DNA of 64,000 bases from Geosiphon pyriformis (Eukaryota > Glomeromycota > Glomeromycetes > Archaeosporales > Geosiphonaceae): assembly GCA_016748015.1 (NCBI GenBank), contig JAAOMT010000295.1:316604-380603 (forward strand), in the 5' to 3' direction. Position numbers and translations under genes: made by a program. Positions 1 through 10,620 of this stretch are shown here, piece by piece (position 1 is the stretch's first letter; every line of letters begins with the position of its first letter). Below the pieces are notes generated by a model. The model was not told where the DNA came from and ran no database searches. It was given only the letters and a program-made list of their open reading frames with translations.

Positions 1-2569
1 ATGTCACCTTCAGTGATGCCCTCCAGATGGGTCCACCAATATGCGCCTTTGGATTATGTGAAAGATGATGTCTTCTCTGATGTCATGAATGACATTTGTT
101 TCAATGAATTGGTGAATGTGATTTTGAATCTATCTGATGACAAAGCAGCTGGCCTGTCTGGTATCTCTAATGAGCTATGAAAACATTGTAGTGATGATAT
201 GCTTGGGTGTTTGTTGGGTCTCTTGAATTCTTGCCTAAATACCAATGAGATTCCAGTCCTTTAGAAAAAAGCTTGGGTTTCTATGATTCCCAAACCATAT
301 GAATGGAATGGCATTCTTACAAATACAAGGCCTATTGCATTAATTGAGACAGCCAGAAAGATACTCTCTAAATTATTGTCTGACTGTATCTCTTCAGCCT
401 GTTCCAGATTTGATGTTCTCTGGGGTGACAATTTCTCAGTCCTGAAGGGTACATCCACTCAATCTCCAGTTTTTGTTGTTGGTTTGATTGTGGAAGATGC
501 TCTGGAAAAAAATAAAGAGGTTTAGTTGGTGTTGCAGGATATGCATAAGGCCTATGATTCCGTTGGTTGGTGGCAGTTGGAGGCCAGTTTGAAGTGGATC
601 AAAATGTGTAACAAATTTGTGTTGTTTTTTGGGAACTTACATGTAGGCAGGGTTAATAGGGTGATGACTGATTTTGGCCTTTCGGATGGATACAGTGTAT
701 TGGATGGTTTAGATCAAGAGAAGGTCTTTTCTCCTCTCTTGTAGAGAATTTTTTATGACTCTTTGTTGTGCGAGGTTAAGAATCATGAACATTTGTATGG
801 TTACAGAATCAATACCAACTTTGTAGCAAAATCTGGTAGAATTGAGTCTAGTGGTGGTTGGTCTTCATTCTTGGTGGCAGGTGCTTTTGTGGATGATACT
901 ATCTGGATTGGTAATGGTCAAGCATCGACGCAACGTATCTTAGACATTGTGGACAAATTTTTTGAGGTCAATAATATCGCAATTAACAGTGAAAAAACTG
1001 TGGCGATTCCTATCAACAAAAGAGTTTCGGCTGTGTCTTTGCATATTAATGGACTATCTATCTCTATTGCCAAACAGGGTGAGGCTCATAGATATCTGGG
1101 CATTTTTTTGTCAACAGATGGGTTGTCTAAACCCAGTTTAGCCAAAGCTCAGTTAGATGTCAGGTTCTTCTCCAATATGGTTCTCAGGAAGACTTTGACA
1201 GACAAACAATTTGTGTACTTGGTGTCTTCAGTTCTGCAACCCATTGTCAGCTATCGCACAAAATTCAGCTTTGTTTCTAAGAGTGTCTGCTTAAAATGAG
1301 ATGTTATGCTGAGGAAGGGTCTCAAATTTAAAGCAAATTTGCCCCAAAATTTTCCCAGTGAGGCTTTGTATCATCCCTCTCTTTATGGCATGAAGACTTT
1401 TGAACAGATCCAGGCTGAAGGAAAGGTGGCTTTATTGGTTTGGTTCTCAAATGCACCTGGTATTCTGGGGCATTTGTTTGAACACTATTTTTTAGATCTA
1501 CAGATATTAAGATAGGCTCCGTTAAACCTCTTGCAATATTCTGTGAAGTTGAGGGTTAGTCCCTCTAACAATTTTCTTGCTGGTGTGGTTAGAATTTTTT
1601 TGGACAATGATATATGTCTGGCCAACAATTTGCTTTGTGCTTTTCGTGGTGCTGGTTGCTTTTTTGTGTCAACAATCTTGGGTAGCTCCTTTTATTTTGG
1701 TGTGGTCCCCTCTTTAAAGCATTTTGGTGTTGCCTTTAGTAACAGGTTATTAGGCAAGGATGGATCAGTTCTCAGTTGGAGGACTTTTCACTACTGGAAG
1801 AGACTAAGTTCTAGGAGTTCTGTACTCTTGTGGTACTCCAAAGTTTTTGCATACATGAATGATCATCGTTTCATTTCTAGTGGTCTATCCACAGTCTCTG
1901 GTGATTCAAGCTTTTCTGATTCAGAAAGATATTTGGTTGTTTGAGAATGTTTGCATGAATCCTGGTCTGATGCTTTCACAGTGTATACTGATGGTTCTCT
2001 GTCTCATTTGGGCACTGCAGAGATTGTGGGTGGGGCTGCAGCTTATTTTCCCAATGCTGGTGTGGGTATTGGTGTTGAGGTCAGTGGGTTGCTTTCTTCT
2101 ATTATGGTTGAGCTTCACACTATTGCTCTAGTGCTGGAATGTGTTCTTTTTTTGTGTTCGGTTGTTATTAACACTGATAGTCAGACTGCTATTGATGCAT
2201 GTGTTTCAGAATTGAGTTTGATTGCTCCAGATTTCAGGAACAAGTGTTGGGTGGAAAGGCATTATATTCGCAAGTTGATCGAGGATAAGGACCTTTCTGT
2301 TGGGTGGGTAAAGGTGAAGAGCCATTCGGGTAATGTTCACAATGACAAGGCCGATGCTTTGGCTGGACATGCTGTTCATTCTGATTTGTCTCTTCCTATG
2401 AGTGTTCGGAAAAGATACATTATGACTCATGGTCAGGTTGTCTTGGGCAATGCTTGACATTTTGTTTGGAATATTTATAGGTCTATCTGTTGTGCTCAAT
2501 GGAAGGCTGGCCCTGGCTCTGTGGTGATCGATGAGGAGTTAATTGTGAGGGTTGATTGGAAGTGCATGG
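1..2569 (+). pseudogene. LINE ORF2 relic, reverse transcriptase and RNase H part
   Basis: Broken ORF2 of a LINE-type element. The frame enters inside the reverse transcriptase (finger/palm) region, with LVLQDMHKAYDS near 526-560 and the catalytic box AFVDDTIW near 880-905, where FVDD replaces the usual YADD. RNase H follows at 1951-2400: YTDGSLSHLGT (first catalytic Asp), NTDSQTAIDAC and KSHSGNVHNDKADALA. Compared with the copies at 24-31 kb and 58-64 kb, the nonsense codons at 178-180, 262-264, 523-525, 742-744 and 1297-1299 all stand where a sister copy has tryptophan. They are therefore TGG-to-TGA/TAG transitions. The rest of the protein continues at 3451 beyond the LTR insertion. Confidence 0.9.
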
Positions 2570-3450
2570 TGTTACAGGTGATTATTTCTGTTGTTGAATT
2601 GAATAACAAACCTGTAACTTGATGCTCAAAAGCTACTTTTGTGGATAATGTGAAGAAGGTATGGTATCTGAAGGTTTTGGTTGATCTGAAGGTTTTGTTG
2701 TGGAGTTCTTTGTATAATAGACAGAGATTCAGTGGTAATGGTAGTAGTTTTCCTGGAGTCACAATTATGCCCAATTTTTTTCTCAGCTTGGCGGCCGGAT
2801 TTATTCTGGCAGTTGTGCCCTTTTGGTAAGTTATCTGTTAATATATATAATTCTACCCTTATTTCTGGGTCTTTTACCAGGCTATCCTTGACGTCAATAA
2901 CTCAGTGCTTAATCTTTTTACTCAATTAGTATACAACAACAAAATCAAAGAAAGAAAAAAAAATAAAATTAAAGAAAATAAAGAAAATAAGCCAAGACAA
3001 TTCGGTACATTAGTATCTCGTTAATAGCCATGATCAAGAGCTATTGTTCTAGCGTGGTTAAGTATCAATTACTATTAACATAAAGTGTTGATAGTGGAGA
3101 GTGGATTGAGATATGGAATAATTATTTATTTGATGATTGGTTTCTTGGCTAAGGATTCTGTAGTATCAATTCTGTCTTTTCTGTTTCTAACACTACTGCT
3201 ATATATACATAATTGGAATTCCTCAATTCCTTGATTCTTTATGACAGGAATCCTGGAATTTCTGGAATCCTGCAATTCTTTTGAGAGAAATCCTGCAATT
3301 CTAGAATCCTGCAATTTCTTGTCAGGAAATCCTGAAATTCCTGGAATCCTGCAATTCCTAAGAGGAATCCTGGAATTCCACATTTACTACACTTACTTCT
3401 GATTGGCTAATAATTATGCTAATATATTTCCTATATTTCTATGAGTAACA
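2570..3450. repeat. Solo LTR of family 1 inserted in LINE copy 1
   Basis: An 881-bp block begins TGTTAC and ends GTAACA, so it has TG...CA ends within a short inverted repeat. It is homologous along its length to 12972-13808 and 21952-22780. The LINE sequence is collinear with the sister copy at 30.1 kb when this block is removed. It is flanked by ATGG (2566-2569) and ATGA (3451-3454), a probable 4-bp target duplication with one mismatch. It contains an A-rich tract (about 2940-2995), a TGACGTCA palindrome (2889-2896) and a minisatellite (3236-3378). No gag or protease lies next to it, so it is a solo LTR left by recombination. Confidence 0.85.
3236..3378. repeat. LTR-internal minisatellite (AATCCTGSAATTC type)
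   Basis: About eight imperfect units built on GGAATCCTGCAATTC, spaced 14-20 bp apart. Similar arrays sit at the same relative place in the LTRs at 13610-13735, 14070-14140 and 22600-22715. Confidence 0.8.
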
Positions 3451-4152
3451 ATGACATCAGTTTGGCATCCGGACTCCCACATGCTGTCGGGCTTTACAAG
3501 TCAAGCTTCAACTGTTCTCTGCACCTACTTAATGAAAGTGGTCCATAGGAAGTTGCCAGTTGCCATTTGTAAAAGATTGTATGATAAATGTTATCCTGGG
3601 GTTCTCTGTTTAATGTGTGGTGATGTTGAATTGTCGGATTATGTATTTACTTGTTGAAGTAAGGCAGCTGCGTGTACTGATATTTTGTTGGGCAGGATTG
3701 CTTTGTGGAAGTCATTGCTGGTGGGCTGCTCTCCGGCATCCTCTCCTATGTTGCATACTCTGCTTGCTGGTTGTCATGATTTAGGAGCATATATGCGACT
3801 GTGTAAAGGCTTCGTACTGAGAAATTGGGTCAATAAAGCTACAGTGCATTTCAAGGATTGCAATCGGGCTTTTTTGGTGATGGCTGATTTTGTTCGATGT
3901 CTGGCAGAAAAACACCAGTGTGGTTTGTGGTTGATCAGGGCTAAGTTTAGAGTGGACATGGAATGTTGTGGGTTGGTCTGTGCTTTAGAAATTCTCGTTG
4001 GTCTTTCAGCTGATTCTATTGAACATTTGTTTGGTGGAGTTGTTCATCTTCTTGGGATTGATAAGGCATTTGCCATCAGTTTTGGTTTGCATAAGGCTAG
4101 CCTTTTTTTTTCTGGTATTTGTGATAATGTCAAAGTTTACGTAGGTGTGTAG
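3451..4152 (+). pseudogene. LINE ORF2 relic, C-terminal region
   Basis: Continuation of the ORF2 of LINE copy 1 after the solo LTR. It opens with VWHPDSHMLSGFTS, which matches the segment near 30145 of the 24-31 kb copy. A Cys/His knuckle follows (CLMCGDVELSDYVFTC, C-x2-C then a degenerate end, about 3605-3655), then a stop at 3655-3657, and a final domain ending at 4150. The first half is open from 3451 and the second from 3685, and both are recognisable in the sister copies. Dead coding sequence. Confidence 0.85.
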
Positions 4153-4310
4153 TGTTGCCTAGATTGGCCTGAGTGGCTAGTCACATGTAGCAAATGCATG
4201 AGCCACATTTAGTTAGATTCACTTAGCTTGCATCTGTATACTAGATAGTGGTTGGGCTGCACTCGTTAAACAATAAAAAATAAAAATAAAAATAATATTT
4301 AAGTTTTTTA

Positions 4311-5854
4311 ATAAATTATTAGTGTAAATACTTATTATTTCTGTTTACAACTTATGTAAATGTTCTCTAATATTTGAAAATTCTTTTAAACAAAAAAGTT
4401 CAAGCAGTTAGAACTAAAAATAATTTTATTAAATTCAACAAAGAAATTATTCATATAAATCAAAGTTTTTTTAAATTATAATAATACCAGAATCCTAAAA
4501 CACAATTTTTTTTAATAATAAAAAGTTTTTTAATTCATAATTAATTCATTCTTATTCAACAATCTGTTTTTAAATACAATACTAAAATGTTTTAATAAAC
4601 AAACTATATTAAAATAATAAGAATTTTTTAATATTCTGAACATTAAAAAATAATTAGCATTATAAAATATACTAAACAAATTATTGGCCAGAGAAATTTT
4701 GTTATCTAAAAAAATCTTTACAATGCTTACCAAAAAATTATTTACAGAGCTAACTTTTAACTTAACTGAATATTATAATAGATTTATAAATGTTTAACTT
4801 AAAACTTGCAAATTCAAAAAATTATGTTTAAATAATTAACTAAAAATTTTTGCTGTATTAAAAAATCTAACTACTAAAGCTATTTTGGTTTTTATCTATA
4901 TTTGTTTAAAAAAACCAATTCATACAGAAATAGACAGTACAAAGTTTTATTAGAAAAGTTTTTAGACAAATTGGCTTTACAGTTACTTTTTATATAAATA
5001 ATAATTAAATTATTATTATTAAAAACCAAATTAACTAATTATATAATAGTTTTATTTATATTAAACTTAATATTAAAAATTTAAAGCTTTTAAAAAACTA
5101 TTATTTTAACAAAAATTTAAATTATTATGAATATATATTATTATTAAATATATTAAATATATTAGATTTTACTTTAAAATTAATTATTTTTTAGCTTAAA
5201 TTATTAATAATTTTTTTTAAAATGTTAATATTTTTCTTAATTATAAGAATCTTTTATTTTATTTTTAAAAAAATATATTTATCAATTTTGTAATTAAAAT
5301 AATTAAAAAGCTAATATATTTAATAATAAACAAAATTAACTTAACTTAAATTTTAAAAAATCCAATTTAAAACTAATTAGAAAATTAATAACAACAATAA
5401 AAAAACTAAACAGACAATAATTTTAACATAAAATTTTATACCAATAAAATAATTTTTAAAATTTTTAAAATTAATTACAAGTTTTAATAAAAGCTTTAAA
5501 AAATAAAATAAAAATATTTTGTAATTGAAACCAAATAATTTAAACTTTAATATTTAAAACAATATTAATAATCAGAAGTTTTTTATTAAATATAACTTTT
5601 TTTTAAAATATTGGTTTTAAATATAATAGTATTTAAGTTTTTTTAAATATTAAAAATAATAATAGTATACTTTAATGATTAAATAAAATTAAAAAACCAA
5701 AAAATAAACATATGTAATTTTATATATAAAAAGCTAAATTACCAATTTTAAAAATAATACAACCAAAAAAAAGTTGCTAATTTGGTTTTAAAAATATTAT
5801 TTAAAATAAAAAAAAATTTTAATACAAAAACTAATTAACAAACCAAAAAAATAT
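4311..5854 (-). pseudogene. Strongly decayed LINE ORF2 relic, tail-to-tail with copy 1
   Basis: Very AT-rich DNA with one readable stretch at 4733-4530 on the minus strand (IFLDNKISLANNLF...KHFSIVFKNRLLNK). It aligns residue by residue with the post-RT region of LINE copy 1 (IFLDNDICLANNLLCAF...KHFGVAFSNRLLGK). The remainder, up to the start of the LTR-like block at 5855, is assumed to be the same element. It shows no other recognisable frame, so the boundaries are uncertain. Confidence 0.55.
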
Positions 5855-8083
5855 TATTACTAACCAAAATTTAAGATATTATTTAGCATAAAATTATTCT
5901 TATAATTTTTATTATTAATTAGCATATATTATTGTTTCAAATTATTACTTATTATCTTATTAAATTATCTAAATTATTATTTAATTAATAATCCAATTTG
6001 TAAAAAACACAAATATAACCAAATTGTGATACTTAGATTATATAATATACTAAATTATATAACATTTAAAGTTTACTAAAATATTTAATAATTTACCAAA
6101 ATAATCTATAGTTTACAAAAATAACTTGTAATTTAACAAAATATATCTTTAATTTACTGAAATATTAGCTAAATTATAAAATAATATTATAATAAGTTAT
6201 ATAAAAACAAAGCTTTTTTTTTCGAAAAAATATATCTTAATTAGTATTTTCTACTAAATATTCTAGTTAAAATTATCTTTTTTACAAATTAATTCTAATA
6301 AAACTTATTTTAAAAAACATAAAAATTTTTAATTATTCTGTTTGAAATTAACCATTTTTACTAATATTTTGAAATTAATTAACTACTAATTTTAATAATT
6401 ATTAACTTTTAAGTCTAAATTTAAAATGACTTTTTTAATATGTGTTTTTTTTTTTTATATTATTAGATAATTTACAGTTGAGATTTTCTGTAAAAAAATT
6501 GATTTTTACAGCAAAATAATTACACATATTTTGAAAAACTTATAAGCAAAATTTTTTTGTAAAAGAGTTGACTTTTACTGCAAAATAATTATACAAATAA
6601 TTAGCACAAAATTGGCTATTTTATCATAAGCCCAATAATATATACAGTTTAAAATATAGAAAGATATTTTAAAAGAAAATTAGCTTATTAAAAATTTATT
6701 AACTTTTATTAACAGCAAAATAGCATTAACAATATTAAAAAAAAGATAAAAAAATCTTTGGTAATATTTAATGCTTTCTCAAAAATAACACAATAATAAC
6801 TAAATTAAAGTAGTGATTATATTAAATATAACAACTCCAAAATATTATCAGTTGATTTATATTTACTTCAAACAATAATTTGGAATCTGAAATAAAATTA
6901 TAGCTTTTAAGAAAACACTTTTTTAATATATTTTAAACCAGATCAATAATTATTTTTTTGGAAATTACAACATTTTTGAAATCAAACAAAATCTTTTTAA
7001 AAATTTAATTCATTATTTAAATACAGATTTAAATACTATTAGTATAAATACTTATACTATTTATTTTAAAAAACTTGATTATAATATTATTAAGTTTTGT
7101 AAAGAAAAATATTTTGCTAATTTACAATTTGTTTTTGAATCTAAAGCTAACAATAAAAGCAAAAAAAAATTTAATCTATTTACACAACTCTTAACACTCT
7201 AAATACAGTCTTTTAATATTTGTAAACACCTAAATAAAAAACTAGTACCAAATTACTACTTTTAATTACACTTTTTTTAGTTTTATTTGTTTAAATACAA
7301 ATATCTAATTCACTTTTTAGCCAAATTTTAAGACCAAAAAACTTTACTAAAAGTCCAATTTAACAGTTAAAATTAATTTATACTAATATTAATCTTTTTA
7401 ATTATTTAGCAAAAAACCAAAGCAAATATTCAGAAACATTAACTTATAAAAAAAACACTTATAAATCTATTAAAAAAAAAACAAAAAAAACAAAAAAACA
7501 GAAACCACAAATAATAAAGAAAATAAAAAAATAATAGCTGTTTATTGCAAAGATTTCTAACTTTTTTAGAAAAAACATTAAAACTAGTTTTTAAAAGTAA
7601 TTTAATCAAGTTACCAAAACAGAAAATACAAACAAATAGACTGCCAAAAAAATATTACAAGTAATTTTTTATTTTTTTAAAAGAACTATAAATAAATAAT
7701 TTGAAAACTGGCTATCTCTTTTGTTAATTAACAAGCTTTTAAGACTGCTTTTTTTAAATAGTTTACCAACAACAATACTTCAATTATTTTTCAAAACCAT
7801 TTTTGAAATATTAAGCAAAAACTATTTAAATCTGTCATAATTTATATTGAAAAGTTTGTTTAAACTTTTCAGAAAAATTTGACAATTAAAAACTAATGTT
7901 TAATATTTTAATATCTAAGTTTTGGATCAATTTATTTTTGGTTTAAAGAATAAATTAATCAAGAAAGTTTGCTTATATGTTTAACAAATTTAATTACTGC
8001 TATTTAACATGTTAAAAACTACAAAATAACTATAAAAAAAACAAATTACACCAAACTTGTCAACTTAATAATTGGAAAAACCA
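5855..8083 (+). mobile_element. AT-drifted family 2 LTR element (5' LTR plus gag relic)
   Basis: This block is an inverted, diverged copy of 19472 down to about 17205. The LTR-like part is 5855-6766. It starts TATTAC, corresponding to TGTTATCAG in the other copy, and ends GTAATA for GTAACA. The ATTTAATGCTTTCTC that follows matches the ATTTGGTGCTCTCTC primer-site region of the other copy. The gag relic after it keeps alignable words such as AAAATATTATCAGTTGATT at 6838, against the codons of the better copy for EYYQSI. Most differences are C-to-T and G-to-A. It breaks off at 8083, where an unrelated minus-strand element begins. No frame is open. Confidence 0.7.
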
Positions 8084-9875
8084 GTATTATGTGTGCATTT
8101 AAGCATAATATCTTCATCATTATTATTGAACTATTTAAGTTTTTGCTCTTTGAACAGATTAAGGAATGCAATATATTGTTTTGAATTTAAATCAGAGTTT
8201 GAATTATTGTCATTATTATTGCTATTTTGAATCATTATTTTTATTGTTATCATTGTTAAAGTCTGAATCAGAATTGAACTGTGATTTTGATTTCACTTTG
8301 CAGCTGCTGATTGGTTTTTTTTCCTCTAGAATCATGTAGATTATGTGTGATGTTGGATTGTAAATAAAATTACACTTATTACAATATTAGAAGTTACATA
8401 AAATCAAACAGTGATCACATAATTGAGTGTTTAGTTGTTCTAAACTTTGCTTTTGTTTTTCTCTAATGGGTGCTAGATTTTGGTAGTGTTTATGAAATTC
8501 TTCTGGACTTGCTTTAATATCTAAAAATGCTTCTGGATTGGAAATGAGAATGACTTCAACTGGTTCTGGTGGGTTGTTCTTTATTTCTAAGATTTCACTG
8601 GATAAAGCATCTTTGACTTTAACATTTGCCATTCTCCAGATTTTATTCTCATTATGTAAATAACCATTCAAGCAAGAAATTGCTCAGTGCCATGCAGCAT
8701 TTATGGATGTTTTATGACTCATCCAGTTGCTAATAAGAATTATGTATTGACATAATATCTCGCATATTCTTTCTTGACCAAAAATGTTATTCCACATTTT
8801 TTTATTAAATAGCTGCTCTTCACAAGCAAGACATGGTTTGTTGTCTCACTTGTAGTGTTGCTTTGGGTAATCATACCATTTTCTGTGGCATAGTTTGCAA
8901 TAATAGTGAGTTTGTGTCCAGTAGTCTTTATTGGGCATAATCTAAGCTTCCATAGAAGAAAGTTTCTTGTCACAATCTTGATATTTGAGTAAAATATATG
9001 GCAGTTACTTTAGTAACTTGTGTAAGTAGAATCTTTTCCAGTCACTAGTTATTTCTTCTGTAGTGGTGTTTTTTTCTGGTGCATTTTCTTCTTTTTCTTT
9101 ATCTTTGTTATTCCAAGAAAGTATTGGTGATAACTTGTTGTGTTTGGTGTTAGCCCAGAAAACTTGGTAGGCTTTTCAGGTAGGTTTTTTCTTTTTTTCT
9201 TCGAGCTTAATTAGTGACATTGAGGTGTAAGTGGTTTTGAAATAACCACATATGGCTGGTATACATGTGTGTTATCTATTTTGACTGAGTTAGAGCTTCT
9301 ATGTGGTCTAATTAAGTACCACATTAGTTTTAAACAACCAGTTATTGCCCACTAGTGCTTGATATTAAGTTGCTTTCATTACTAAGACTTTAATAGAAGC
9401 TATGATGCCATTGACTTTGAAAAAGAAATTATCAATTTTGTCTATAGAAGTTTTGGTTGCTCTATTGGCTGTAATGATTCTGGTACTGGCAGTATGATCA
9501 ACTCAGTGACCTAATTGGTCCATAAATTGTTGTGTGATGATGCTGCCTGCTAATCTGCTGTCAAAGATCAGTTTGATGGACTGATTATCAACTTTGGTAT
9601 CTGTGTATATTGCAGTGATAAGCTTCACATTAAGGACAGTGTTACAAGTAAACTTGGTGGGATAAAAAAATGATAACATTTGGTGTTCTTAATTATTGGT
9701 AATGCATCTTTTGTATAATTCTGTTGGCTTAGTCTTGATTATTAGTCTCTGAAGGTCTTATTTACTGGTTGTAAATTTATCTGTTAAGTTTTTTGGTTGT
9801 AAGGCACAGAGGTTTGGTTTTTGCTGATTGCAACTTCTTTAAAAATATGAGTTATCTTTTCTGAACTAACGAGCA
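8083..9875 (-). pseudogene. Family 1 LTR element B, protease and downstream relic
   Basis: Minus-strand relic of the retropepsin region and what follows it. The protease-like segment near 9600-9490 reads KLIFDSRLAGSIITQQFMDQLGH, related to LILDSGSAGSIITYQLM in element C, with the active-site DSG changed to DSR. Below it lie a Cys-rich segment (8973-8740, HKLTIIANYATENGMI...) and an acidic segment (8671-8387, EILEIKNNPPEPVEVI...CDHCLI), separated by stops. At the very end, near 8130-8090, the frame reads EDIMLKCTHNTGF. This resembles the start of a dUTPase domain and is cut at the junction with the plus-strand element. No reverse transcriptase or integrase is seen. Confidence 0.6.
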
Positions 9876-10620
9876 CAGTTATTAGGGTCTGGCATTGTCT
9901 TTTTGCCTTTCTAGTAAGCTAACAAGATAATGTTAATATCCAAAACTTAGGGGGAGCCTCCCTCTTTTACCAGGTTATTACAAAGTCTATTCTTAGACAG
10001 TCAATTTTTCTATATTGCTGCTCCACAAAAGAAAAATAAAAAATAAAATAAAATAAAAGAAAGTAAAAAAAAATAAAAATAAAAAAAAATAAAAAAAAAA
10101 TATTTGTTCTGTCAATAGTCATAATTAAGAACTATTGTGTCAGCAGGTTAAGTAGTGGATAATAACATAAATTTGAAGAATTGAAGAGATATTTTATTGA
10201 TATAATTCTATTTTAGTTGATAGCAACTATCCTTGAAAGGAGGAGTATTTAATAATTATGATCTGCAAATTTAATTAATTCTAAGAGTTTAATTGACTTT
10301 TAAAAGTCTAATTTTCTCTCTGGATGTCTTTCTAACTTTTACAGCTACTCATTTTTATATATTTTTTTTGTTCTACAGGATTGCTTTTGATTGCTTTATT
10401 ATTTCTGTTATTGCTTTGTTTTTTCTATATTATTGCTAATTATACTATGTTATAATACATTATTTGGTGTTATTACATGTTATTCTGTGTTATCTCATGT
10501 TATAACACGTTATTCTATGTTATTCTAAGTTATAATGTATTATTCAATGTTATTGCACACTATTCTGTATTATCATATTTTGGTCATGTTTCTTTATAAC
10601 TTTGGATCGGTTTTTCTACT
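9876..10620 (-). repeat. Diverged family 1 LTR (element B)
   Basis: Recognised by collinear words shared with the other family 1 LTRs: GAGCAC just outside, CTTTTACCAGG (about 9975), an A-rich tract (10029-10100), CAATAGTCATAATTAAGAACTATTG (as two halves around 10115-10140) and TTATTGATAT. The outer end is unclear and lies before the protease relic of element A resumes at about 10626. In place of the GGAATCC minisatellite it carries a different array (10447-10580). Confidence 0.6.
10447..10580. repeat. Minisatellite, ATGTTATNNTA type
   Basis: About nine imperfect units of 14-16 bp around the core TGTTATTCTATGTTAT. It lies inside the LTR of element B where sister LTRs carry a different repeat. 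Confidence 0.75.

Larger units (their letters stand above)
1..4310 (+). mobile_element. LINE copy 1 (5'-truncated by window, split by a solo LTR)
   Basis: Non-LTR retrotransposon copy running off the left window edge. It carries the ORF2 reverse transcriptase, RNase H and C-terminal knuckle regions, followed by a 3' UTR and an A-rich tail (about 4270-4300, repeats of AAATA type). A solo LTR at 2570-3450 interrupts it. The 3' UTR (4153-4270) is recognisably the same as those at 22990-23190 and 30840-30975, which fixes the 3' end of the family. The reading frame is broken many times, so the copy is dead. Confidence 0.9.

Noticed and set aside
3236-3378. Possible CRISPR-like array
   Set aside because: Units are imperfect and adjacent, with no uniform spacers. 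The same array lies inside several LTRs, so it is a minisatellite.
5855-6766. Promoter or origin suggested by the extreme AT content
   Set aside because: It aligns with an LTR elsewhere in the window; AT content is explained by mutational drift.
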